From an uncultured Paraprevotella sp. (lineage in GTDB: Bacteria > Bacteroidota > Bacteroidia > Bacteroidales > Bacteroidaceae), in the NCBI GenBank assembly GCA_900548345.1, contig URKA01000034.1:1-36497 (forward strand): 36,497 nt of DNA, given 5' to 3'. Shown here piece by piece: positions 24,245 to 31,316 of this stretch. Every line of letters starts with the position of its first letter. Position 1 is the stretch's first letter. Under the pieces are notes generated by a model that was given only the letters and a program-made list of their open reading frames with translations, did no database searches and was not told the DNA's origin. The translations under genes were made by a program, and so were the position numbers.

Positions 24245-25710
24245 TGTTCCAATAATTCCTTCAGTGCGTGCTTGTTGTCTTTTGTGTTGAATTTCAAGGT
24301 CAGATGTCGGGCGTCGGAAGAATACAGCGTCAGACTGCTGAACAATTCCACGGTTTCTTTCCATGAAGAGCCGTTCAGCATGAATATCAGCCCGCTCACT
24401 TCCGGCTGTTGTCTGAGTTGTTCCAGATTTACCCAAACGAAGAAACGTCCGGAGGTAACGTCATCTTTCCATTCGGAAAGCGTTCCGGCTTTTGCCATGC
24501 CGGCAGACGGAACCATCCGTTCTGCAGAGGTCACATAGAGATTTTCACCTTCTACGCCGAAAAACGCCTGCAAATCTTGCCAGGACATATAATAATGGTG
24601 ATTCCCCATGTCACGGAAGGTCATCTGCCCGCTTTGTTCCGCACTTTGTTTCCAATAGTCGGCCTCTTTCAGGAAATCCTTATCGGTGAGTTGTGCCGTC
24701 ACAAGATAATCCGAATGAGAAAGTCCTCCCGACGCACGGACCGTAAGGGCCACATCGCCTTTGATGCTGCCCAACATCCGGTCGGCATCCACGTTCATAT
24801 TCAGTCCGAGCAGGAACGTGCGCAGGCTGGGCACGGCACGGAGCTGTTCCAACAAGGCACTCCCGTCGAGATTGACACATGCCCATGCCAAAGCATCGGC
24901 CGGCACATCATCGACAAATTCCCCGTTTATCTTCCCGCCCACATGTGTGAGTTGCTCGTAATACTTGTTTATACCTGAATTGGCAGAGTGCGCTTCGGCA
25001 TCTATCTCCACGCCTTTCCCGGTAAAGTGTATGGCAGCAATGAGGTTTATGTCGTTCAGATTGGCATGTTCGGGCAGTCCGTCCAGAAATGCCTCGCTGT
25101 AGGAAGCCGGCAACACATCCATCCGGGTGGCAAAGGCGAAAGCCGCCTCCTTGGCACTCAAGTCCTTATAAACAGATGAGGATGTGCCACTCTCTTCCGT
25201 TTCTTGCCGGAAGCATTTCAGTATCTCCTGTCGGAACACATCCACATCGCCGCCGAAGCCTGACCCCATTACCAGCAAGGCACGGTCGTCAAAACCCATC
25301 ATCCAACGTTCGTTCAGCACCGTCCACCGGTAGCCCTGCCGTTTTTCCACCGGACGGCACCGGCCTTTCCGCGACATCTCCTGCAGGAAGTCTTCCAGCT
25401 CGTCCGCGTCTTCCACGGCAGCAAGCACGCCTACCGCATCCTTGGACGAGACAAAAGCGTATATTTTCCTGGTCCAGCATATACCGGTCTTCGTACGGTT
25501 CCATTCATCGGGGAAGAAACTTTTCAAGGCCTCGGCATTCATGCTCGACTCTTCCGAAAGCCGTACCAGGTCTATCGAGACCAGTGCCTTCGGGCGTGAA
25601 GGCAATATGCGCAGATAATCTTCAGCCGTGCATTTGCGATACACACCGAAGAGAACCGCCGCCAACACCACGGACAGGCTGCACCATAACCATGTTCTTT
25701 TACTTTTCAT
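24232..25710 (-). CDS. membrane-anchored DUF4836/DUF3352-like protein
   Basis: This 492-residue protein has one N-terminal membrane segment (about 7-24, WLWCSLSVVLAAVLFGVY) and a large presumed periplasmic domain beginning ILPSRPKALVSIDLVRL. The overall plan (an N-terminal anchor, a repeated alpha/beta domain and a Leu-rich C-terminus) recalls DUF4836 or DUF3352 proteins of Bacteroidetes. I am not certain which family applies, and no catalytic motif is seen. It is 29 bp after rsmE and overlaps the ABC ATPase gene by 13 bp, so it may be an accessory of that transporter; that is inference from gene coupling. Confidence 0.68.
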   Translation of the reverse strand: MKSKRTWLWCSLSVVLAAVLFGVYRKCTAEDYLRILPSRPKALVSIDLVRLSEESSMNAEALKSFFPDEWNRTKTGICWTRKIYAFVSSKDAVGVLAAVEDADELEDFLQEMSRKGRCRPVEKRQGYRWTVLNERWMMGFDDRALLVMGSGFGGDVDVFRQEILKCFRQETEESGTSSSVYKDLSAKEAAFAFATRMDVLPASYSEAFLDGLPEHANLNDINLIAAIHFTGKGVEIDAEAHSANSGINKYYEQLTHVGGKINGEFVDDVPADALAWACVNLDGSALLEQLRAVPSLRTFLLGLNMNVDADRMLGSIKGDVALTVRASGGLSHSDYLVTAQLTDKDFLKEADYWKQSAEQSGQMTFRDMGNHHYYMSWQDLQAFFGVEGENLYVTSAERMVPSAGMAKAGTLSEWKDDVTSGRFFVWVNLEQLRQQPEVSGLIFMLNGSSWKETVELFSSLTLYSSDARHLTLKFNTKDNKHALKELLEQWIR

Positions 25711-25739
25711 TGCTTTATACCTATTATATATATGTTCTT

Positions 25740-26483
25740 TTATCGGGCATGCCGTATGTGCATCAGATGAACCGCGACAAGTGCCGCCGTTTCCGTGCGC
25801 AGGCGACTGCGCCCCAGACTGACGGAACGAAAGCCATGCGCCAAGGCGAGTTTCACCTCATCCACGCTGAAATCGCCTTCCGGCCCCACCAGCACCAAAG
25901 CATCCTGACCTGCCTCCAGCACATCCAACAAAAAGGGTTTTCCGCCTTCCGGCACCTCCCCGTCCTCCACATCGCTTTCTTCGTAACAATGCGCAATGAA
26001 CTTCTGTCCGGAAAAGTCGCGGGTCACGAAACTCCGGAATGCCTCCATATCATGGACCACAGGCTTGAACACTTTGTGGCTTTGTTTCATGGCCGACACA
26101 AGAATCTTGTCTATACGTTCCGTTTTCACGGCCTTGCGCTCCGAGAAACGGCAGTTGAGAAAGCTTAATTCGTCAAAACCTATCTCCGTGGCCTTCTCGG
26201 CCAGCCATTCAATCCGGTCGTTGTTCTTTGTGGGAGCCACCGCCAGGTGCAGATGCCCCTGCCACTCCTTTCCGGGCGTCTGTACGTCCAGCACCCTGAA
26301 ACAGCAGCGTTTGTTGGTCACGGTTGTGATTTCCGCGCGGTAAAATCCACCGCAACCGTCAGTCAGATGAATCTCATCGCCCGATTGCAGACGCAGCACA
26401 CGGATGCAGTGTGTAGCCTCTTCTTCGGGCAGTTCACCGTTCCGCGACGCATCGGGAGCATAAAAATAGCGGATTTCCTTCAT
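25740..26483 (-). CDS. rsmE: 16S rRNA m3U1498 methyltransferase
   Basis: This 247-residue SPOUT methyltransferase modifies U1498 of 16S rRNA in the assembled 30S subunit. The N-terminal PUA-like domain includes HCIRVLRLQSGDEIHLTDG. The knotted SAM-binding domain shows LVLVGPEGDFSVDEV and the C-terminal LGRSRLRTETAALVAV. KNNDRIEWLAEKATEIGF is the usual central block. Length is normal. Its start overlaps the bifunctional-nuclease gene by 4 bp, so the two are cotranscribed. Confidence 0.95.
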   Translation of the reverse strand: MKEIRYFYAPDASRNGELPEEEATHCIRVLRLQSGDEIHLTDGCGGFYRAEITTVTNKRCCFRVLDVQTPGKEWQGHLHLAVAPTKNNDRIEWLAEKATEIGFDELSFLNCRFSERKAVKTERIDKILVSAMKQSHKVFKPVVHDMEAFRSFVTRDFSGQKFIAHCYEESDVEDGEVPEGGKPFLLDVLEAGQDALVLVGPEGDFSVDEVKLALAHGFRSVSLGRSRLRTETAALVAVHLMHIRHAR

Positions 26484-27040
26484 TTGCGCCTTTCTATTTC
26501 ATCGCGCAGTTGCGATGCCAGTTCATAGTTCTCGTCTTCCACGGCACGTTTCAAAGCCTCTTTGAGTGCCTCTATATTGACAGAGTTGACGGGTATGGAA
26601 TATGTTCCGTCACCTGTTTCCCTCATGTATTGCTGTTCCAGCAGTGCCTCCTGTATGGTGACAGGGCAGTCGAACGTATAAGCCAGAATCAGTCCGTCGG
26701 CGGCCTTACAGTATCGAATCATACGGAGCACCGCCCCTTCACGATAAAGAATGTGACAATAGGTCACACCGGCCTGAACGGCCGATATGCGCACCTCTTC
26801 TATATTCATCCCCGACTGCATGAAGACACTCTTCATGATGTCGCTCATGGACGAAGGCAACGAGGTGGGTTTCACTCCTTTCATCTTCATCAACAACTGG
26901 AAAGCATCGCTCCGTTCCATCAGAACCGGCATGATGCGCTCTCCCCTCCGTTCTTTCAGTATGGCCATATATGCACCGCCGTCTTGCGTGCATCGCGACA
27001 CTGAAAGTACTTTCAACTCTTTAACCGATTCGTTTATCAT
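26480..27040 (-). CDS. bifunctional nuclease (DUF151) with UVR motif
   Basis: This 186-residue protein contains a DUF151/BFN domain (about 8-135), visible as GGAYMAILKERRGERIMPVLM, DAFQLLMKMKGVKP and YCHILYREG. It ends in a UvrB/UvrC-type helical motif at about 152-186 (IEALKEALKRAVEDENYELA). BFN proteins have been reported as DNases and RNases in plants and bacteria, but the physiological target in Bacteroidetes is unclear. It starts 1 bp after the nucleoside permease gene and overlaps rsmE by 4 bp. Confidence 0.88.
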   Translation of the reverse strand: MINESVKELKVLSVSRCTQDGGAYMAILKERRGERIMPVLMERSDAFQLLMKMKGVKPTSLPSSMSDIMKSVFMQSGMNIEEVRISAVQAGVTYCHILYREGAVLRMIRYCKAADGLILAYTFDCPVTIQEALLEQQYMRETGDGTYSIPVNSVNIEALKEALKRAVEDENYELASQLRDEIERRK

Positions 27041-27041
27041 C

Positions 27042-28319
27042 TTATTTTTCCTGCTGGGGAATGTGTTTGTATCTGAAGAATACCGCGAACAACACCGACA
27101 CTATCAAAGCGTATGCAGCAAACACATACCAACTTGTGCTCCATCCGGCAATGATTTCCGCACCGGTGGCCGTAGCCGGCAGACTGTTCACATAATGGTT
27201 GATGACAGCCTGTGCCGCAAGGGTTCCTATCGTGGCTCCCAAACCATTCGTCATCATCATGAACAGTCCCTGCGCACTGCTGCGTATACTTACATCAGTC
27301 TCCTTGTCAACGAACAGGGAGCCTGATATATTGAAAAAGTCGAACGCCACACCGTATACAATCATGGAGAGGACGAAAAGCCATACGCCCGCCCCCGGAT
27401 TACCGACGGCAAACAGCCCGAAACGGAACACCCATGCCAGCATCGCGATGAGCATGACACGTTTGATGCCGAAACGGCTCAGGAAGAACGGTATCAGCAG
27501 GATGCAACATGTCTCGCTGATTTGCGAGATGGAAATCAGGATATTGGCGTGCTGCACGCCGAAGGTGTCGGCATACTCAGGTATTTCGCCGAAAGCGGAG
27601 ATGAAGGGGTTGGCAAACCCATTGGTAATCTGCAGACAGATGCCCAGACACATGGAAAAGATAAAAAAGAGGGCCATCTTTTTTTGCCTGAACAGCGAGA
27701 AAGCACGCAAGCCCAAGGCTTCGGACAGACTTTTACGCTCATCACTACGGTTCACCGGACAGGCCGGCAAAGTCAGGGAGTAGAAGGCCAACGCAAAGCT
27801 CAACGCACCCGATACGGCAAATTGTCCGGCCGTGCTTTGCATACCGCCAAGGTCAACCGCCCACATGGAACAGATGAAACCTATTGTGCCGAACACGCGG
27901 ATGGGCGGAAAATCCTTCACCGTATCCAGTCCGGCTCCGTCGAGCGCCGAATAGGCCACGGAGTTGGCGAGCGCGATGGTGGGCATGTAGAAGGCCACAC
28001 TCATCGTGTAGAGTGAGAACAGGACGGAAAATTCCGCGCCGTCTCCCGCACGGAAACCATAATACGCTGCCGCCAACATAAAGGCACCTGCCAGCAGATG
28101 ACAAAGACTGAGCACTTTCTGCCCCTGCATCCAGCGGTCGGCCACGATGCCCACCAATGCCGGCATGAACAGCGACACGACACCCTGCACGGAATAAAAC
28201 CAGCCGATATTCCCGGCCAGACCAATATTCACCAGGTAACTTCCCATAGAGGTCAGATAAGCTCCCCATACTGCGTATTCAAGGAAGTTCATAATCGTCA
28301 AGCGCACTTTCAGGTTCAT
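27042..28319 (-). CDS. nupG: nucleoside permease, NupG-type MFS
   Basis: This protein of about 425 residues in the nucleoside:proton symporter branch of the major facilitator superfamily should import nucleosides across the inner membrane. Twelve hydrophobic segments can be traced from FLEYAVWGAYLTSMGSYLV to ALIVSVLFAVFF. Family blocks include IGWFYSVQGVVSLFMPALVG, IVADRWM, FPPIRVFGTIGFICSMW and FDFFNISGSLFVDKE. ATG 28325 is two codons upstream and also possible. It is the first gene of the eight-gene operon running down to the MurU-like gene. A -7 element lies about 45 bp upstream. Confidence 0.9.
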   Translation of the reverse strand: MNLKVRLTIMNFLEYAVWGAYLTSMGSYLVNIGLAGNIGWFYSVQGVVSLFMPALVGIVADRWMQGQKVLSLCHLLAGAFMLAAAYYGFRAGDGAEFSVLFSLYTMSVAFYMPTIALANSVAYSALDGAGLDTVKDFPPIRVFGTIGFICSMWAVDLGGMQSTAGQFAVSGALSFALAFYSLTLPACPVNRSDERKSLSEALGLRAFSLFRQKKMALFFIFSMCLGICLQITNGFANPFISAFGEIPEYADTFGVQHANILISISQISETCCILLIPFFLSRFGIKRVMLIAMLAWVFRFGLFAVGNPGAGVWLFVLSMIVYGVAFDFFNISGSLFVDKETDVSIRSSAQGLFMMMTNGLGATIGTLAAQAVINHYVNSLPATATGAEIIAGWSTSWYVFAAYALIVSVLFAVFFRYKHIPQQEK

Positions 28320-28361
28320 ATACATTCGTTTTTTAAGATTCGACTTGTTTCTTTATCTTTG

Positions 28362-28369
28362 CAAATTTA
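28362..28369 (-). promoter_or_regulatory. -7 element of the nupG operon
   Basis: On the minus strand this reads TAAATTTG, an exact TAnnTTTG; no TTTG is seen at -33. On the plus strand the adjacent TATCTTTG (28354-28361) also fits, but no plus-strand gene follows closely. Confidence 0.4.
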
Positions 28370-28462
28370 AAAAACTTTTCTGATTCCGCCGTGTTTCTAT
28401 ACACCTTTTCCGCAAAAAAAGACATCCCTCAAAAACAGACTGGCTGGGCACAAAAAAAACGA

Positions 28463-28536
28463 ACCTATATGCAACAAAATGCCGACCTGTACGCAATGAA
28501 ACATCAGCCTGTCCATTTTCACGCGCTCTCCCCTGT
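28463..28536. repeat. degenerate ACCTGT array, about 22-bp period
   Basis: Words ACCTAT, ACCTGT, GCCTGT and CCCTGT begin at 28463, 28485, 28507 and 28531 (intervals 22, 22 and 24). The first two 22-bp units match at 14 positions, and all eight differences are transitions, as in decayed duplicates. The array resembles the minus strand of the 18289-18376 array (ACCTGT words, and a shared CCATTT stretch after one of them). The remainder of the 424-bp gap 28326-28749 holds promoter-like, terminator and short-ORF signals, listed separately. Confidence 0.45.
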
Positions 28537-28573
28537 GCCATATAACCTGCTGTAACTTCCGTTGTTTTTCAAG

Positions 28574-28581
28574 TAGATTTG
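28574..28581 (+). promoter_or_regulatory. possible plus-strand -7 element before a short ORF
   Basis: TAGATTTG fits TAnnTTTG, but no TTTG lies 19-21 bp upstream. It precedes a hairpin (28598-28616) and the 38-codon ORF at 28646. Confidence 0.3.
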
Positions 28582-28582
28582 G

Positions 28583-28616
28583 GTATAAAAAAAAGAAGGT
28601 TGTCATCTCGACAACC
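28583..28616 (-). terminator. terminator of the DUF5063-exonuclease-RlmI operon
   Basis: GGTTGTC (28598-28604) pairs perfectly with GACAACC (28610-28616) around a 5-nt loop. On the minus strand the stem runs straight into TTCTTTTTTTTATACCC, a strong intrinsic terminator tail. The distance to the end of the RlmI-like gene is about 130 bp. Confidence 0.85.
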
Positions 28617-28645
28617 AATCTTTCATTAACCTTAAATCTAATACC

Positions 28646-28762
28646 ATGAAAAACACGATGCAAAGGTACATATTTTATTTATATCCGCATCATGTTTTGC
28701 ATGGAAAAATGTATGATTTAACATTTCTTGTCGTGTTTATTTTGTTTTCCTACTCCACATAG
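28646..28762 (+). CDS. possible 38-aa ORF or gene-start remnant
   Basis: ATG at 28646 opens a 38-codon frame starting MKNTMQRYIFYLYPHH and ending in a hydrophobic stretch (FLVVFILFSYS). It overlaps the end of the RlmI-like gene by 13 bp. The preceding CTTAAATCTAATACC followed by ATGAAAAAC looks like leaders that commonly precede Bacteroides gene starts, and a TAGATTTG element lies 65 bp upstream. It could be a real small membrane peptide, the remnant of a lost gene, or chance. Base composition is AT-rich compared with neighbouring genes. Confidence 0.25.
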   Translation: MKNTMQRYIFYLYPHHVLHGKMYDLTFLVVFILFSYST

Positions 28763-29934
28763 AGCACTAACCCTTTGAGATACTCCCCTTCTGGATGGTA
28801 GATGTTGACCGGATGGTCGGCAGGCTGGTGCAACTGATGCAGGATGCGCACCCTGCGGCCGCTTTGCGCGGCAGCGGTAAACACCGCCATGCGGAAATGT
28901 TCCTTCGTGACTACCTGCGAGCAGCTGAACGTAAACAGTATGCCGCCCGGCTTAATTTTATCAAAAGCCTTGGCATTAAGACGCGTATATCCCTTGAGTG
29001 CCTGCCGCAACGCATCCTTATGCTTGGCAAAAGCGGGCGGGTCGAGAATAATCAGGTCATAGCGGTTGCCCATCGCATCCAAGTACTTAAAGGCATCTTC
29101 CGCATAGGCTTTATGGCGTTCGTCACCGGGAAAGTTCAGATCCATATTGTTATTCGTCAGGTCGATTGCCTTTGAGGAACTGTCCACGGAATGCACCAGC
29201 TGCGCACCACCTCGCATGGCATACACACTGAAACCTCCGGTATAGCAGAACATGTTCAGCACGGAACGCCCGCGGGCATACCGCTCCAGCAGACAACGGT
29301 TTTCCCGCTGGTCCACAAAGAAACCTGTTTTCTGTCCCTTCAACCAGTCGATATAGAATTTCAGTCCGTTCTCCACTGCGACGTTTTCATCACTGCCACC
29401 AATCAGAAAGCCGTTTTCCTGTCCCAACTCCGCCTTATAAGGCAACGTGGTTTCACTTTTATAATAGACATTCTTCACCTCCCCTTCCGTCACAGCCACG
29501 ATGGCACGGGCTATTTCGTGACGGGACACGTGCATACCCACGCTGTGCGCCTGCATGACCGCGGTGTTTCCGTACACGTCCACCACAAGTCCGGGCAGAC
29601 AGTCTCCCTCGCCATGAACCAGACGGTAGGTATTGTTGCGCTCTGCATCTCCGGCCACCCCTATACTGCGGCGCAGGTCGAAAGCCACTTTCAGCCGGCG
29701 TTGCCAGAACGCTTCATCAATCACCTCGTCCTCGAAACTCAGCACTCTGACCACAATCGAACCAATCTGCCAGTGTCCCACCGCAATGAATTGGTTGCTT
29801 GCCGTCATGATGCGCACCACCTCTCCCTCTTCAGGCTCTCCGTCAATCTGCTGCACGGCTCCCGAAAAAATCCAAGGGTGAAAACGTTTCAGACTTTCCT
29901 CTTTACCTCTCTTAAGATATAAATCCTTATACAT
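28750..29934 (-). CDS. rlmI: class I rRNA methyltransferase, RlmI-like
   Basis: This 394-residue protein has an N-terminal PUA domain (about 1-75: LYLKRGKEESLKRFHPWIF, GEVVRIM) and a C-terminal Rossmann methyltransferase. Motif I is SVLNMFCYTGGFSVYA, motif IV is LIILDPPAFAKHKD, and FTFSCSQVV contains the usual cysteine-bearing motif. The layout matches RlmI, which makes m5C1962 in 23S rRNA; substrate identity in Bacteroidetes is inferred from homology. It starts 2 bp after the exonuclease gene and is the last gene of its operon, with a strong terminator downstream. Confidence 0.88.
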   Translation of the reverse strand: MYKDLYLKRGKEESLKRFHPWIFSGAVQQIDGEPEEGEVVRIMTASNQFIAVGHWQIGSIVVRVLSFEDEVIDEAFWQRRLKVAFDLRRSIGVAGDAERNNTYRLVHGEGDCLPGLVVDVYGNTAVMQAHSVGMHVSRHEIARAIVAVTEGEVKNVYYKSETTLPYKAELGQENGFLIGGSDENVAVENGLKFYIDWLKGQKTGFFVDQRENRCLLERYARGRSVLNMFCYTGGFSVYAMRGGAQLVHSVDSSSKAIDLTNNNMDLNFPGDERHKAYAEDAFKYLDAMGNRYDLIILDPPAFAKHKDALRQALKGYTRLNAKAFDKIKPGGILFTFSCSQVVTKEHFRMAVFTAAAQSGRRVRILHQLHQPADHPVNIYHPEGEYLKGLVLYVE

Positions 29935-29936
29935 AT

Positions 29937-30605
29937 TTATATATGGTTCTGTTTTTCGACTTGTTCAATATCATTTGTCTCAGTCGGAAGTTCGGGCACT
30001 GTCAGCAACTCGTAAGCACCGGTGCGTCGCAGTTCTTCCAACTCACGATAGATACGTATGCACGCCCATGCATCGGTGGCGGCATATAGTTTTTGCCCTT
30101 CGGTCAGCACATCGGCATCCCAGTTCGTAAGCCTCTGCCCTTTCGCGATTTTCTGCCCGAAGATATTGGCATAAATCTTTTGAAGGCTCAGGTCTGCAAT
30201 ACCGAATTCCTTCACATACTCCTGCAATTCCAGAAAACCTCCCGGCTTGAACTCGGTCCGCCGGTGGAGCGACACGAAATCATCGTGCAACGAAAGCCCC
30301 ACCTTAGGCACTCTTTCGTCCTGCAACAAGGCCACCACCGAAGAGGGAATTCCCATGTGGGTAAGCCGGAAAAGAAAGCATGTGTCTTCGGTGGAAATCT
30401 GCAACAACGACACTTTATTCATCATCCCCTTCTTGAAAGACGGCCGTGTTTCGGTGTCAAAGCCCAACAACGGAGCCGCAGCCAGATAGTCCACAGCCTT
30501 GTCGGCCTCGGCTTCCGTCTGAATGACGAATATGCGCCCCTCGAACAGCACACGCGGAAGGTCGGCTATCCGCTTCTTGTCAAACTTGTTATACAGTATC
30601 TTCAT
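29937..30605 (-). CDS. 3'-5' exonuclease of the RNase D/DEDDy type
   Basis: This 222-residue protein has a single DnaQ-like exonuclease domain. ExoI is GFDTETRPSF (Asp-x-Glu), ExoII is the VGLSLHDDFVSLHRR region, and ExoIII is YAATDAWACIRIYREL with the Tyr and Asp of the DEDDy class. It has no HRDC domain, so it is shorter than RNase D and resembles the stand-alone exonuclease seen widely in Bacteroidetes. Whether the substrate is RNA or DNA cannot be told. It is 6 bp after the DUF5063 gene and 2 bp before the RlmI-like gene, consistent with an RNA-processing operon. Confidence 0.88.
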   Translation of the reverse strand: MKILYNKFDKKRIADLPRVLFEGRIFVIQTEAEADKAVDYLAAAPLLGFDTETRPSFKKGMMNKVSLLQISTEDTCFLFRLTHMGIPSSVVALLQDERVPKVGLSLHDDFVSLHRRTEFKPGGFLELQEYVKEFGIADLSLQKIYANIFGQKIAKGQRLTNWDADVLTEGQKLYAATDAWACIRIYRELEELRRTGAYELLTVPELPTETNDIEQVEKQNHI

Positions 30606-30611
30606 TTCGTA

Positions 30612-31202
30612 TCAATCACAGTGTTCATGATGATGGCAACCGCAATCCTCATCGTCACACCCGCAGTCATCGTCTTCATCCTTTAAAGTATATCTGGCAC
30701 GGTGCAGGGCGCGCATGGCATTGGTCAGCGTCTGTCCCCAATAAAGTTCAAATCCGTCCTTGACGGCCGCCACGGCTTCCAGCATATTTTCATCCAATCC
30801 CGACTTATAAGCCTCGGTAAAGTTCTTCACGGCCTGATAAAGGTCGGCAAGGTCTTCCGATATGGCCTTTGCCACCGGTTCATCGCTGAAACGCGCGTCT
30901 TCATTATAGAAATCTAGATAGTCATCGTCTTCTCCCATCACTCCGGCCAGCACCGTGCGTACAAACTCATAGTCTTGTTCGGTCACGAACTCCTCTGGAT
31001 AAAAATCCTCGCTGCCTTCCGCCTTCTCCACAAGAGAGGCTTTCAGATAGAGAAGGGGCATAAGTTTCAACATCGTATCCACAAACTCCACACGCTTCCT
31101 ACCTTCGGACTGTTCCAGATAGCCGCAGAACTCCACGGCCACCGTAACAAATTCCAATGTATTGCGCGAATATATGATTTGCCTGCTGTCTTCCATCATC
31201 AT
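30612..31202 (-). CDS. DUF5063 protein with Cys/His-rich tail
   Basis: A mostly helical acidic protein of 194-196 residues, beginning at one of three consecutive ATG codons (31202, 31199, 31196). Family recognition rests on blocks such as LEFVTVAVEFCGYLEQ, LPLLYLKASLVEKAE and YWGQTLTNAMRALHRARY, which fit DUF5063. The longer ORF from 31286 is rejected because the promoter element at 31230-31237 lies inside it. The last 20 residues carry CGC and CGCHHHEHCD motifs among acidic residues and look able to bind metal. It is first in an operon with an exonuclease and an rRNA methyltransferase; function is unknown. Confidence 0.8.
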   Translation of the reverse strand: MMMEDSRQIIYSRNTLEFVTVAVEFCGYLEQSEGRKRVEFVDTMLKLMPLLYLKASLVEKAEGSEDFYPEEFVTEQDYEFVRTVLAGVMGEDDDYLDFYNEDARFSDEPVAKAISEDLADLYQAVKNFTEAYKSGLDENMLEAVAAVKDGFELYWGQTLTNAMRALHRARYTLKDEDDDCGCDDEDCGCHHHEHCD

Positions 31203-31229
31203 TTCAATTCCCTTCGTTTCTAAAAAGCG

Positions 31230-31237
31230 CAAAGCTA
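31230..31237 (-). promoter_or_regulatory. -7 element of the DUF5063 operon
   Basis: On the minus strand this reads TAGCTTTG, an exact TAnnTTTG. A start near 31223 places the ATG triplet at 31196-31202 about 20 nt downstream. Confidence 0.45.
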
Positions 31238-31281
31238 CAAAAAATAAAATGAAAAAAGTAGAAAAATTGATGATTTTCATA

Positions 31282-31289
31282 TACATTTG
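31282..31289 (+). promoter_or_regulatory. -7 element of ftsK
   Basis: TACATTTG fits TAnnTTTG. Transcription would begin near 31296, after the in-frame ATG at 31293, so ATG 31317 is the likely start. It is divergent from the DUF5063 promoter about 45 bp away. Confidence 0.45.
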
Positions 31290-31316
31290 TAGATGTTTTC
31301 ACAGCCACACAGTAAA

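Noticed and set aside
23600..24436. N-terminal 64-residue extension of the ABC ATPase
   Set aside because: The extension lies out of frame inside the end of the DUF4836-type gene and shows no ABC features; the domain begins at the ATG at 24244.
28397..28663. 88-codon minus-strand ORF
   Set aside because: It runs straight through the strong terminator hairpin of the RlmI operon and has no motif.
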